A stretch of DNA of 64,000 nt from Cladosporium sp. IMV 00045 (taxonomy: Eukaryota; Ascomycota; Dothideomycetes; Cladosporiales; Cladosporiaceae): positions 9,299-73,298 of the forward strand of contig MSJI02000086.1 in the NCBI GenBank assembly GCA_001931905.2, read 5' to 3'. Positions 22,239-32,941 of the stretch are shown piece by piece. Position 1 is the first letter of the stretch. Every line of letters begins with the position of its first letter. The notes beneath the pieces were generated by a model, which did not search any database, was not told where the DNA came from, and saw only the letters and a program-made list of their open reading frames with translations. The translations under genes and the position numbers were made by a program.

Positions 22239-22586
22239 GACGATTTCGCAGTAGACTCTACATGATGGTTTGACAACTGCCATCCTCTTTGACATATCAA
22301 ATGTATGCTGCGTGTAGATGTTCAATTCGAGAAAGACACCGGCTATATCGAATCCGACTTTGGCTTTCCATTTTTCGCTTTACATTGGAGGATTCATGGC
22401 TTTGCACCCAAATCGCTTAAAGAAGAACGTGTTGCATTAAACGTCGTGCTACTCGCAATATCAGGTTGGATCAGGAAGTTCCATTAACACCTCTTTGAGA
22501 CATCATCGCAACGCCCTATAGTCGAGCAATCAAAGCCACTCACCTGGCAGGAGCCTCACGAACCATACCTCATGAGATCCAAATCC
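22239..22586. other. Intergenic region between convergent MFS and OPT genes (block A)
   Basis: 348 bp holding both 3' UTRs. It has moderate similarity to block B. Nothing else seen. Confidence 0.45.
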
Positions 22587-25189
22587 TCAAAGCTCGGAAC
22601 GTTGCAAGTAGCTGCAACTATTCCAATCGCACGTGTCCTGTCAATACCGTCAGTCAAGGCCATCAATTGAGGTAATGAAGAGGCCAGGGTGGGTTTCCAT
22701 ACCTTGTGAACTTCCGTTCCCCACCACTTCAAATTCTTCGACGCTCCAGTGTAGAAAACCGCGAAGAAAATGACTATACCAGCGATCGCAACCGAGCAGT
22801 CAAGAGCGGAGCTCAAGACGAAGTTATATCGCCTCCACCAGGTTGCCTGCTTTCTCTTGACGAGCAAGCCGAAAAGCAGGCCGACGACAGCCCAACTCCC
22901 ATAGTTGGTTCCCGAAGCGGGAGGGATGTAGTTGAGGCCGCCGAGGAAAAGCGGGACGTGGATCTTTTGGAGCCATTTCGTATTAGGGAAGAATCGCCTG
23001 CGAAGGACGAAGACAATCACTGGCAGGATGGCTCCGAGGAGGAAGAACCAAAGCAGCGGGCGATATCTGGCACCCTCTGCGAAAAACCGGCGCGGACCCA
23101 ACGCTCCCCAGACCATGCTGGTGTTGAAGTGGGTGTGCGAGAAGGGACATCGGAAGCCGTTCACTGCGTCTTTGGTGCAGATTCCCGGGATGTGATTGAG
23201 GGCCCAGTTGATCACAGCTACCTGTCCTAGAGTTCCGAAGATGACGCCTACTATTTGGACTGCAAACAGCTTCCTTGGAGGAATGTTGCAGTAAATCCCC
23301 AATTTCAGGTCTTGAGCGAACGCTAGACCCTTGATGCCAGAAATGTAGCCGAGATTGAAGAACCAGATGTTGGCCAGCACTTTGCCCTCCCATACGTAAC
23401 CGGCTATGAGGCGGCAGATGATGTCAATTTGGATTTTCACGTTGGTGGTAGCATACACCCAAGCGAGCTGTTTGAGGCGTTAGCAAGTCTGCTTGATTGT
23501 TTTAAGGGTTTCTGAGGGACCTACAGGAACGAAGAAGAAGGCAGCCACGGCGAATGAGAGAAGCACACCGTACCAGTGCAGCTGAACAGGCCAGGCTTCA
23601 CAAGCCACGATTCCAAGAACAACTGACACTAGGGCTGCAACCCAGTACCACCACACCGGTACGCCATTATAAGCAGGCTGCGTGTTCCGAGGAATCTTTG
23701 GAGTGCGAGTTGCCAGTACATACAGCCCAGATGCTTTGAAAGCGTTCTTCAAATCATCCCGCTTCTCAAGTGCCAACCATACGAAAAGCGAAAAGATGGA
23801 TGCAAAGCATAGGCCAAACGTATTGAGCGCGTAAGTAGTGGGGAGGTAGACCTGTGAGCATCAGAAAGAAGGTCAGCGTCTTGGGTTTGCTTGGAGACCG
23901 ATGAGTGTTCCTCACGTCTGAGTATTCGCGATATGCCGTCTCGTTGAAGGAAAATCCTTCGAGCTTGTTTATCACTCTCGACACATTGAATTCTTCGCCA
24001 AATCTGTCAAAGATCGAATTGCTTTGAATAGGATAGTAGGCGCTATCCCACACGTTCGAGTAGTACAGGGCGGGTGAGACGATGTAGATCCAGACGACCA
24101 GGGATGCCAGTACATTTAGAATCGCCCAGGTAGGCACAACCAATGGCGAACCAATGTAAGCGATCTGACTCCAATCAAAAGTGATGGGTAGCAATCCAAT
24201 ACCGCTGTTCATCCCAAACACCTGATTCACGACAGCGTTGTTTGGCGCAATCCAGCACACCCATGTGAAGTAGCCTAAGGCGGGGAAGACGAGATCGGGT
24301 AGCCAGTACCAACAGAACGATGCAGTGAAGGCCATGAGGAAGAACCTGTACCTTGACATTGTCCATCGAGATGAAGTCTGGCTTTTGTCGTCGCCCCTCT
24401 TGACATGAAGGGCGGCATTGAGTGCAGTGTTTCCAAGAACGCCAGGCCATACGAGGCTAGGAGGTTCGACCACGAGAGCATAGCAGATTCCGGCGAGGGC
24501 AAGGCCAAAGAGAAGAGTCGTCAGTGTCATGATGATCTCAAAACCCCACCCCAGCTCCAATCCATAGAAGACACGCTGTTCAGTGAGTACATCAGCACTG
24601 AGTCTGGTCAGAAAGCTCAGATTGGCCATAATGTAGATCAAGATGTTCTCCTGAGAGTTTTTGTTAGAACGATGTCGCTTGGGGAGATCTTGGTAAGAGA
24701 AGGGCGAACCTTGTAGTTGAACGGTCCAGGATTGAGACTGATTTCTTGACCCATTAAGGAGAACTTCCAATCCGGAAGAGCCAGATACCAAGCCTTGCCA
24801 ATAGGATAAGCCAGGAATTGGATAGCCGATTGGGACAAGGTGATGGATGGTATGCGGAAGGTATAAAGCGTGTTCACACCACTTCCAAGCAGACAGAATC
24901 CGATACCAATCACCCACATACGCACGGTGAGGCAAGGCATATTTGGATCATCTTCTGTCAAGCCAACACCTGCAGCGTACAACACTTCTTTACGCGCAGA
25001 CTCTTCGGACGAGCGATCCGAATCTCCTTGAGCGGCTGGTCTGACGTCCTCTTCGTCGATTGCCGCGGTACCAACATTGACAGACTTTGGCATATCAGTC
25101 AGCTCGGTAACGCTTGGGTCGCCATGCTTGATGTGATTCGACGACGAAGCCTGTTCACTGGGAAGGCCATTGCTGCCACCTGCCGCCAT
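22587..25189 (-). CDS. OPT-family small oligopeptide transporter (block A copy)
   Basis: Five exons: 24710-25189, 23916-24650, 23525-23851, 22704-23467 plus base 22703, and 22587-22637. All introns are phase 0 and the product is 785 aa. It imports small peptides (or related compounds such as glutathione) across the plasma membrane by proton coupling. The acidic N-terminus (1-80) precedes about 12-14 membrane helices. OPT hallmarks are N-P-G-P-F-N-Y-K-E-N across the first intron and K-L-G-I-Y-C-N-I-P-P-R-K in the fourth exon. The last 17-codon exon codes DTCDWNSCSYLQRSEL and is easily missed. Intron 1 uses the weak donor GTTCGC, kept in both copies. The start at 25189 sits in a good context (GCCATGG). 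It diverges from the GFA-domain gene. About 15 residues differ from block B. Confidence 0.9.
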
Positions 25190-26299
25190 GGCAGTCACGA
25201 AAGGTAAGATGTAATGATAAACCTGAAATCAGATTAGATGGAACAAGAGCGAACAAGATTAGATCTCTGGATATCCGTCTTTAAAGTAAAAATTCGCGAA
25301 GAGGTCTGGCCCGTGGATAGCCCGCTCATCGTTGCTAGCACGATACCGTAACGTAAATTTCCGGAAGTGAGGCAGTAAAGATCAAGGCGACTGTCCCAGT
25401 CGGCTCCACCCCTCAGGCCCTCCGATGGCTTCGGACAATCGTTCGCATGGTTTGTTGAAAACCACAAGGTCAGCCATTGGTCGTGACCATACGAAGCGAG
25501 TATGAATGGTTCTACGTTGACGAACATCTTGACCATGAGGTAAATGATGTGAGTGTCTGAACGACATCGACAGTTCTAGACGCACTATCAGATCCATCAC
25601 GTTCCCTTCTCGACTTTCAGAGGCTTCAACCGTCAAGATCAAAGTCAGATGCGGTAGATGCGGTCCGTAAGGCTGGCGTAAGGCTGGCATTGGGTTGAGG
25701 CGAAGAAATTAGCTTAGCATAGTCAAAACTCTCTTGCCTTACCCGCTCGCACCGTCTTGACCGATATAGCCGCCTGGCTCTTTGTCTGATCCGCTCTGCC
25801 GCCGTTTTAATCTTCGGCATTGTCCGTACTATACCTTCGGCTATCAAATGAACTCTGATCTACATTCGATAATACCATTGGGCATTGTCGTCCGGTTTCG
25901 GCGTGCATTCGCAAGGACTGGTTCATCATGAGGTTGGCGTGTGGTGAGTTGTAGTGAATTCAGCCCGCAGCTTCAGTGTCAGAAGTGCTCGTCCAAGCTG
26001 TCACATAGGAGGCCTCGGTCATAATGAATGACTTGGGCGCTCGCATTATCATTAGTGCAAGTCGAACAACTCTCAGTTATGCAAACCTTCTGCACAACAC
26101 CTCTCGAGTCTTCATTACATAAGATAAGATGTTGACCGCTCGCAGAATCCTTCGCGCTGAATGCGAATACAAATCGCATTGATTAAATCAAGTGATTTAC
26201 AATCAATATTGATGCTATAATACAGTCGCGCAACGAGCGTTCTTACATACACAATTTCGTCCAAACCAATTGTGAGCTTCTTTACCCTTCTCCATCAGC
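25190..26299. promoter_or_regulatory. Divergent OPT/GFA-domain upstream region (block A)
   Basis: 1.1 kb between divergent starts. The first 400 bp next to the OPT gene are nearly identical to block B. No gene or RNA recognised. Confidence 0.5.
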
Positions 26300-26839
26300 A
26301 TGCCTATCGGTAGCTGTAACTGCGGGAAAATCAAACTCGACCTGACCGGCGAACCCATTGCAGTCGTAAGTCAGGGCATAACAGCATCAAAGCCCTTCGT
26401 AAGCCAAACACTAATATCCTGCTAGGGACTCTGCCATTGCATGAGCTGTCGTAAACTGACCGGATCGCCATTCTCCTATAACTTCATCATCAAAAGCACC
26501 GATCTCAAAGTTTCAAGGACGCCCAAACAAGTGGGAAGGGAAGCGGATAGTGAAAATGCAGTAGAGAACTACTTCTGTCCAGACTGTGGTGTGTATCAGC
26601 AGTAATGTCAACCCTACATGGACTTTCAATACTGATCAACATCAGGATCTCCTCTATTCGGAGGCACTCTACCTCCGAGCGGGAGACTCGAGACCTTGGT
26701 CTTGAGGGCTGGCATTTTCGACAATCTTGACCTCCTTCATGAGAAACCGCCTACTGTCGAGATCTACACGTCGCAGCGCTTGAAGTGGATTCCGGCTTTC
26801 CCAGGTTGTGTGGAATTTGAAGGCATGCTACCGGGTTGA
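26300..26839 (+). CDS. GFA-domain (CENP-V type) zinc protein (block A copy)
   Basis: Three exons, 26300-26365, 26426-26588 and 26646-26839, giving 140 aa. The introns have GTAAGT/GCTAG and GTGTGT/ATCAG ends; the second donor is GTATGT in block B. The GFA fold (glutathione-dependent formaldehyde-activating enzyme-like) is marked by seven zinc-ligand cysteines: C6-x-C8, C25-x-C27-x-x-C30 and C73-x-x-C76. The exon structure is required to bring these together; no single ORF covers them. Enzymatic activity is unproven for most fungal members, so a role in formaldehyde or glutathione adduct chemistry is only a family-level guess. Five residues differ from block B. Confidence 0.85.
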
Positions 26840-27609
26840 TCATTATAACGATACATACACGCAATGCGGATCAATTGGTGCATGACGACGCACTCATGGC
26901 CTCGACGACGAGTCTCAGGTTACGGGTATCTACACAGAGCAAACCTGCTTTTAGTGTGCATCATTCACTGGATGAAAGTGAGAGTTGCTGGTTGATACCC
27001 CAACCCTAACCCTACGCGACACCACTGATTTCATCCTATACCCCAACAGTCAGCAAACATGCTATTTCCAAATCATCTCATGCGAGTAATGTTCTTTTGA
27101 AGACGTGTCATTGTGCTCATTGATTCGAATGGGATTTTTGACCCATGTTCGTTGCGAGCCAGGTCAAATCAACGATAAATACATCGGCAGAGCTACGATA
27201 TCATTCAAGCGTTGGTCGCTGAGGCACCACTCTCAAAATATACTTAGCCATAAGATTACCGACATCAATACGGTAAGCCAAATCCACGATACCGCCATGC
27301 GAAGTGCACGTGGTAGTCAGCGGAGTCAAAAAGTTGGTAGGCCAATAGAAGGTAAAGCTTATAATAACATCCAGAAAGCCAGATACAACCTTACCCAATA
27401 AGACGCCTCTTCGTCGCCGCAAAAAGGCGATACAAATACCCAAACCCAAGATGCTCGCCTTTAAGATGCCACCACAACACGCACGACTCTGTATCTTCAA
27501 AACATCCTGCAAGATTCGCACATTCTATCGAAATCCCACGGACCGAGCAACATCGAATGCAACCAAGCAACCAACCCTCCACCAACCCAACAACGCCACG
27601 ACGGCAACC
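26840..27609. other. Intergenic region after GFA gene (block A)
   Basis: 770 bp, noticeably diverged from block B. It contains CCCTAACCCTA once (telomere-unit-like, two units only). No supported gene. Confidence 0.4.
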
Positions 27610-28161
27610 ATGCTCGCCAGACGTCAAATCGCAGCAGACACCGTCCGCTCCCAACCCTCGTCGAAAGACCCGCCACGCCCGACCATAGTGTACAAGCAAA
27701 AGCAACCCTCCGTGGACGCACACCCGAAGCCACCAGGGAAATCCCCCACCCCCACCGCCGCCACCGAAAGCGCAACCACCAAAGCTATCGCAATCCTCTC
27801 CCGACTGCTGGAGCCTCTGACCGAGACGCGACAGGGCGTCTTCATCTTCGGCGCCAGCCACTGGATCACAACACCCCTGTCCTCTTCCAAAACCAAAACC
27901 AACACCAATTTGCCCGGCAGAAAGCTCAACTCCAAATCCCATCCCACCAACAGCAGCAGCACCGCCTCACCGTCCTCGCCACCAAAACGCTGCGTCTGCG
28001 CGAACCGCTTCAAGACTCCAGCGCGCGGGGCGCGAGGCGTGCGAGGCGGACGGGCTTGTCGGGTTTGCTGCGTGGAGGGCGATGAGTTGGCGCTTCTTGA
28101 TGGTGGTGGGGTCGAGGGGGTAAAGGGCGTGCATCGGGGGTGGGGGTGGGGGTGGGTGTGA
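27610..28161 (+). CDS. Doubtful hypothetical ORF (block A copy)
   Basis: 183-codon ORF starting MLARRQIAAD and ending HRGWGWGWV. It is basic, Ser/Thr/Pro rich and matches no family I recognise. Its block B counterpart is 188 codons; every indel between them is a multiple of three, which hints at coding constraint. Against this, substitutions often change amino acids, the C-terminal third is low-complexity Gly-rich DNA, and an antisense ORF is also open in both copies. The MLARRQ start could be a mitochondrial presequence. I would treat it as unproven. Confidence 0.3.
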   Translation: MLARRQIAADTVRSQPSSKDPPRPTIVYKQKQPSVDAHPKPPGKSPTPTAATESATTKAIAILSRLLEPLTETRQGVFIFGASHWITTPLSSSKTKTNTNLPGRKLNSKSHPTNSSSTASPSSPPKRCVCANRFKTPARGARGVRGGRACRVCCVEGDELALLDGGGVEGVKGVHRGWGWGWV

Positions 28162-28262
28162 GGATTGGGATTGGGATTGGGATTGAAGAGTTGGGGAGGG
28201 GAGGGGGAAGGGGAGGGGGAAGGGGAGGGGGGAGGGGAGAGAGGAGAGGGTGTTTGAGGGTG
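28106..28262 (+). repeat. G-rich low-complexity tract, G-quadruplex-prone (block A)
   Basis: Dense runs of three to six G, including tandem GGGATT units and GGGGA units, between the doubtful ORF and the 3' end of the CHORD gene. The block B counterpart keeps the G-runs but not their exact order. Confidence 0.75.
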
Positions 28263-28536
28263 GAGGATTGGGGAGATTTGATACCCTTCGATTTTGTTGG
28301 TCTTTGCTGTTCTTTTCGATTTGTGATCAACTCAAATGGTTTGTTCCTTTCTTTCTTCGGTATGCCGTTAATCTCGTCTGTCTCATGCGCCTTTCGTCAT
28401 GTATCTCTTTACATTTTCTCATTTCACACCACCCACCGTCAAACATAGCCTCCGATGCGCCTTCGCTGTATGCAACCTTTTCGTTTTCCTTACTTTTCCT
28501 ACAATGCAAGCCGTGTCATCCCCTTCCTCTTGTCAT
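28263..28536. other. 3' flank of the CHORD-CS gene (block A)
   Basis: Just under 300 bp, T-rich on the plus strand and A-rich on the CHORD sense strand. It fits a 3' UTR. No gene seen. Confidence 0.4.
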
Positions 28537-29553
28537 TTAGACTCTCCCAGCTCTTCCAGCCTGGATAATCTCGCCAGTATGCCTGTCATCCGCCCTCAGA
28601 ACAGGCCAACCGAGACTGTCCGCCTTGACAAGCGTAAGCTCCAACTTCGTGCCCATGATCTTGAACGAGCTCTTGTCCGGATCGATCGCGCCGAAAGTCG
28701 CCATACTAGTCTGATACCTCTTCTTATCCGCCGTGCGCAAATCGAGCACCACCGTATTCTGGTCCTTGAATTCGACGGTGGAGATTTCCTTATCGATCTT
28801 CTTCAAGTACAAACTGGCGATGACCGTGGTTGCCGTTTGGTAGAAGTCATTGCGGACCTCCGCCAGCGCCTCCTCGGCTTGCTCGTCTCTCTTCTTGCCC
28901 ACGAAGCAGTGACGGTTTTTCGTCGTGCAGCCAGGGATGCGCATGAACTCGTCGAATTCCAGCACGCGTCGCTTGCAGCATGTCCAGCCTTTGCTGCCTT
29001 CGTGGAAGAGCGCCTGGCCCGGGTGGTGCACGCATTGCTCTTCGCTGCGGGTTTGGCCCTGCTTGTACGTGCTGCCGCAACCGCGACGTTTGCAGGTAGC
29101 GTTGTCGGGGACAATGGCATCCTCGGCGTCGCTCTCGTCCTCGGGAGGTGCAGGACTGGCGGCGGGACGAGGCGATTGGGTGGCTACAGGTTGGCGAGAG
29201 ACGGGAGGTGGGAGGTTGTCGTTGACTGGTTTGGAGGCTTGGGCTTGGATTTTGGCTTCGACTTCGGCGTCGGTGGGGAGCTGTTCGATGGGTTTGGGAG
29301 GGTCGTCGACGGTGGTGTGTTTGCCGATCGTGCAGGGAGTGATTGTCAGGAACTCATCGAAGGTCAGGACGCGAGGTTTGCAGCAGCGGTAGCCCTTTTG
29401 GCCTTCGTGAAAGACGGGAACGCCGGCTGCGATTGTTCGGTCAGCTGTTGTTGGTGATTGAATGGGAAGAGGTTACGGACGGTGGTAATTGCAAGGCTCC
29501 TCAGGGTCGACGAAGGTCTTGCCGCAGCCGCGGTGCACACATTTGCCAGCCAT
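28537..29553 (-). CDS. CHORD- and CS-domain co-chaperone (block A copy)
   Basis: Two exons, 29481-29553 and 28537-29426, giving 320 aa. The donor is the weak GTCCGT, chosen because it alone restores the conserved YHPGVPVFHEG motif of CHORD1. CHORD1 spans about 5-61 and CHORD2 about 136-198, each with the full Cys/His zinc set (for example CNYHPG, HEGQKGYRCC, CVHHPG, HEGSKGWTCC). A CS (p23-like) domain follows at about 216-303. Proteins of this type (plant RAR1 plus CS, animal CHORDC1, Aspergillus ChpA) bind Hsp90 and assist client or stress signalling. The 53 codons between the CHORDs are acidic and Pro-rich. It shares a 241-bp divergent promoter with the glutaredoxin-like gene. About 12 residues differ from block B, mostly in the linker. 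Confidence 0.9.
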
Positions 29554-29794
29554 GATTGGTGATTTGGTGGATACTGGTGAATGTAAGGTGTTTGGGAATA
29601 ATAATCTCGAAGTGTTTGGTCGCGCAAATGGCGGGGACGAAAGTGCCCACGTCAGAGGGCAGCGGCATCGAAAACAGCGGGCGGTCTAGACCGGCAATAT
29701 TTCGTCGCCGGGTGTTCTTCAGTATGCCGTTGCCCCTCGAGCCAAAATCATTTGCAGAGCCATTGACGGAGATAATCATTACCCAGACGCAATA

Positions 29795-30197
29795 ATGAGA
29801 GCGACCGCCTTCCTCCGTCAGCAGTGGAATCTGCGACTCACGCTTTTCATCCGCCAGAACTGCTCGCTATGCACCGACGCGAAGGATGTCATGTCCAAAG
29901 TCTGGGACAGGAGACCTTTCGAGTACACCGAAATCGACGTGATGGCGGCCAAGCAGGAGAAATGGAAGAACCTGTACGAGTTCGACACCCCTGTGGTAAG
30001 TGTCAAAGTCGTTTTCCTAAACGTTTTCATGGCTGACAAGGAACACCCAGGTGCATGTGGACAAAGTACGCGAGAACAGCCAGCACTTCGAGACGACCCA
30101 TCAGGCAGGCAAACTGATGCACCGCTTCAACGAGCAACAGCTCGAGAAGCTCATGGACGAGGAGATCATGAAGAAGCCAGACTCGTACTCTCAATGA
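29795..30197 (+). CDS. Glutaredoxin-like protein (block A copy)
   Basis: Two exons, 29795-29995 and 30051-30197; the 55-nt intron has GTAAGT and CCCAG. The product is 115 aa. It has a thioredoxin-like fold of the glutaredoxin-like (DUF836, yeast YDR286C / human C5orf63) family. The LTLFIRQNCSLCTDAK strand-helix carries the redox C23-x-x-C26, and the cis-Pro loop is FDTPVVHVD across the intron. The cellular role of this family is poorly known. The N-terminus MRATAFLRQQW is basic and could direct it to mitochondria. The protein is identical in both blocks. Confidence 0.85.
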
Positions 30198-30316
30198 TCC
30201 ATTCTCTCAGAGCCATCACGGTCTTTCACTCTCCCGAATCGATTCACGCTCCACATCTCAGCTCCAGCTCAGCTCGGCAATTGAAGAGGAGCCTCATGCG
30301 GGGCACGCCCTAGAAC

Positions 30317-30322
30317 TATAAA
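30317..30322 (+). promoter_or_regulatory. TATA box candidate for the HpcH aldolase gene (block A)
   Basis: TATAAA 63 bp before the aldolase start codon, in the 187-bp gap after the glutaredoxin-like gene. It is conserved at the same place in block B. Confidence 0.4.
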
Positions 30323-30384
30323 CATCATCTTCAAACACCGCCCTAAATCAACCTACACTCATACACTCCAACTCACACGCAACA

Positions 30385-31263
30385 ATGCAAGCCGCAAACC
30401 GCCTCCAACGTGCTCTCAAGAAGGGTGGTGCCACTTTCGGTGCCTGGCAAATGCTTCCCGGCACCAACCTGAGCAGGGCCATTTGTCGCTCAAGTCCGAA
30501 CGTGGACTGGGTTCTGATCGATCAAGAGCATGGCAACATCTCCGATGACTCAATGCACGAGCTCGTGGCCTCTGTCGCCGCATGCGGTGTCTCCCCTATA
30601 GTCCGCGTCCCCGAAGGCCAACATTGGATGATCAAGCGAGCCCTCGACGCCGGCGCACATGGCATTCTCGTCCCTCTCCTCGAGACCGTCGAGGACGCGA
30701 AGAACATCGTCTGCTACTCCAAGTTCCCACCCACCGGCAACCGAGGCTTCGGCAGCCCCTTCAGCACCGAGAAGTTCGTCGAGCAAGGCGCTCATGGCAG
30801 TTCGGTGAAAGAGCTCTCGAGCGTGGAATATCTGCAACAAGCGAACGAGGCCACGGTCATCGCGGTGCAGATTGAGACGAAGACTGCGCTGCAGAACGTT
30901 CGTGAGATCGCTGCCGTCCCTGGTATCGATGTCCTCTTCGTCGGACCCTTTGACCTCGGCAACAACATCGGACACCCAATCATTGCTTCCAAGCGTGACC
31001 CGGAGCTCGTGGAGGCTATCACATCTGTCAACAAGGCGGCGGAGGAGGCTGGTAAGAGGAGTGGTATCTATTGCAACAGTGGCGAGGAAGCAAGACAATA
31101 CGCGGATCAAGGGTTCAACATGGTCAGCGCCATGACTGACATGGTCGCTGTTCCAAAGGCGTTTGGACAGGCTTTCGATGCTGCCCAGGGAAGCTATGTT
31201 CATGCTGGCGTGCAGGGTATCAAGCAGGGTGTGGAGAAGATGACGGGTCCGTATGGGAAGTGA
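30385..31263 (+). CDS. HpcH/HpaI family class II aldolase (block A copy)
   Basis: Single exon, 292 aa. It has a TIM-barrel, metal-dependent pyruvate-type aldolase/lyase fold. Signature pieces: DQEHG with catalytic H49, IVRVP with R74, GAHGILVPL at 90-98, PPTGNRGFG at 115-123, QIET with metal ligand E164 and VGPFDL with metal ligand D190. Members cleave 4-hydroxy-2-oxo acids to pyruvate and an aldehyde in aromatic or sugar-acid breakdown. The substrate here is not predictable. It differs from block B at one residue only by my comparison: Cys110 here, Arg110 there. Confidence 0.88.
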   Translation: MQAANRLQRALKKGGATFGAWQMLPGTNLSRAICRSSPNVDWVLIDQEHGNISDDSMHELVASVAACGVSPIVRVPEGQHWMIKRALDAGAHGILVPLLETVEDAKNIVCYSKFPPTGNRGFGSPFSTEKFVEQGAHGSSVKELSSVEYLQQANEATVIAVQIETKTALQNVREIAAVPGIDVLFVGPFDLGNNIGHPIIASKRDPELVEAITSVNKAAEEAGKRSGIYCNSGEEARQYADQGFNMVSAMTDMVAVPKAFGQAFDAAQGSYVHAGVQGIKQGVEKMTGPYGK

Positions 31264-31604
31264 GGTTTGGGAAATTGAGTATTGGGTACAGTGGCGGGAG
31301 GCAGTCGTCAGGCATCGGATGTTTATATCGTTATAAAGGCACACGCGCTGTAAATAAATCCAGCCATTCGAATTGGAGAAGAGCAGTGGGTCTATTCAGA
31401 GATCGATGTTCATCATCACTATACTGGAGATACCTGTCCACTCTCCTTGCGTGGTCCTCACTCGATGTCCTTCCATACATGCCTCAGGCATCAACCGGTA
31501 TCCAGCTCACAAGCCAACTTCAATCGACGACTTCCAATGCCACAATTGACATGGATGATTGGCAAAGCACAATAAAGTAAAATAAAATAAAAAACCATTC
31601 AAAC
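31264..31604. promoter_or_regulatory. Aldolase 3' flank and RPP40 upstream region (block A)
   Basis: 341 bp. An AATAAA polyadenylation-like hexamer at 31353-31358 is absent from block B. The last 60 bp are A-rich. No gene seen. Confidence 0.4.
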
Positions 31605-32832
31605 ATGGTCCTCGGCATCGGCGAACAAGATGGCCCCAAACCAAAATGCTACTTCACACACGCAACCCTACCAACATACATAGACAACGCCAACCCACCG
31701 ACCAAAAAAGAGCCTTTCAAATCAACCCTTTCGCAGAAATATAACCACACAGTAAGTCACATATTGCCACTGCAAGACAATCAATCCAAAGCATCTCGTT
31801 ATTTACACCCAGCCCCCAGCTCACCCTCCTGCTCCCTACCTCTCTCTCGCAGCAAACCCTGCACTCCAAACTCGACGGCGACAGCAGCGACGACGGCACC
31901 CTCCGCTACGCGCGCGTGCATATGAAACCCATCGACCTCATCTCCGGTGACTTCTTTAACGTGTACATCAAAGCGGGCAACGTCGTTATGCTCTCCGAAG
32001 GCCGCGCGGGGATCGACACCGTTCTCTCGCTGTGCGAGGGAGTTCTGCGCATCGACGTCGACAAACCTACCTTTGAGAAGTTGGGGCTGGAGGGGAAGTG
32101 TTTGGGAGGTGGCGAGGGGAGGAAGCACGGGAGGGAGAGATTTGGTGAGTCCTCTTGTTTTTCTTTTTCTTTCTCTTTCCCGTTTAATCAATTTTGTCTA
32201 CGTGTCCGCCACCACCCATCCCAACTAACCCCAGCGCAGCAATCGAACTCAACCTCCGCCTCCCCTCCATGCTCCCTGGGCACAAAGCCTTCTCGCGCCT
32301 GCAATGGGCCTTCAAACACGTCCTGACCGACTCCCTGACCTGGCTCTTCCACGACCTGCGCTCCCCGACAAGCAACTCCGGCGCGCTGGCCGCGCATGCA
32401 CCTTCCATAAAAACCCTGCAACCCCAAACGGAGGCGTTGGAAAACGTCCTCTGCCCTGCATTCCCCCGGAGAGTGGCAGAGGACGAGCGCGAAAGCGCGG
32501 TAGAGCTGCTCGAGTGGCTCAGCCTCGCCATGGCGGGCTCGCCGCGCGTGAGGAAGGGCGATGGGATCGATCCGTTTCTGTGCCGGTACAGACCTGCTGG
32601 CGAGGAAGAGGGTGCGGTGGAGAGGGATCTGGTGCTTTACCAATGGCGTGGATTCGTGCCTGCGGCGTTTGCCATGAGGGTTCTGCTCGCGGCTCTGAAG
32701 AATTCCTCAGCTGCGAAGGATGAGGATGAGGGGGAGGGATGGTTCGCTCTCGCGGCGACGGCGTTCGATGGGAATGCGTTTACGGTGTTGCGCAATGAGG
32801 GGGAGGTCATGACGTGGAATTATGCTGATTGA
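31605..32832 (+). CDS. RPP40: RNase P/MRP 40-kDa subunit-like protein Rpp40 (block A copy)
   Basis: Three exons, 31605-31751, 31820-32144 and 32240-32832, giving 354 aa. Intron 1 is 68 nt (GTAAGT..CCCAG) and intron 2 is 95 nt (GTGAGT..CGCAG). The N-terminal KCYFTHATLPTYID segment, the central IDLISGDFFN..AGNVVMLSEGR and the C-terminal YQWRGFVPA..GEVMTWNYAD fit the fungal Rpp40 family. Such proteins belong to the nuclear RNase P and RNase MRP ribonucleoproteins that mature tRNA and rRNA. The acceptor of intron 1 was chosen to keep both copies in frame; an alternative AG lies 30 nt further. It converges on MON2 with 109 bp between stop codons. Confidence 0.75.
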
Positions 32833-32941
32833 TTGAGTGGTTTGTACTTCTCTTTCTTTCTTTCTTTCTTCTCAATGCTACGGAGATGTGACTTCCTTGG
32901 CCGTCGCGGACGACACTTTCTATCTAACACACGCAATCCGA

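Larger units (their letters stand above)
11344..32882 (+). repeat. Block A of a 21.5 kb duplicated segment
   Basis: This stretch is collinear with 42,470-64,000 in the same orientation, carrying the same twelve genes or ORFs in the same order. Coding regions are nearly identical, introns share positions but vary in length, and spacers vary from near-identical to strongly diverged. Block A is continuous with unique sequence on both sides. The right limit given is where the window ends for block B; the homology may extend further. Confidence 0.95.

Noticed and set aside
20759..26839. MFS transporter, OPT transporter and GFA-domain protein considered as a small metabolic cluster
   Set aside because: No synthase, oxidase or regulator beside them, and the neighbours are housekeeping genes; adjacency alone is not enough.
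27001..27014. CCCTAACCCTA (also near 58,100), resembling fungal telomere repeat
   Set aside because: Only two units, inside an ordinary spacer and present in both blocks; far too short to be an interstitial telomere.
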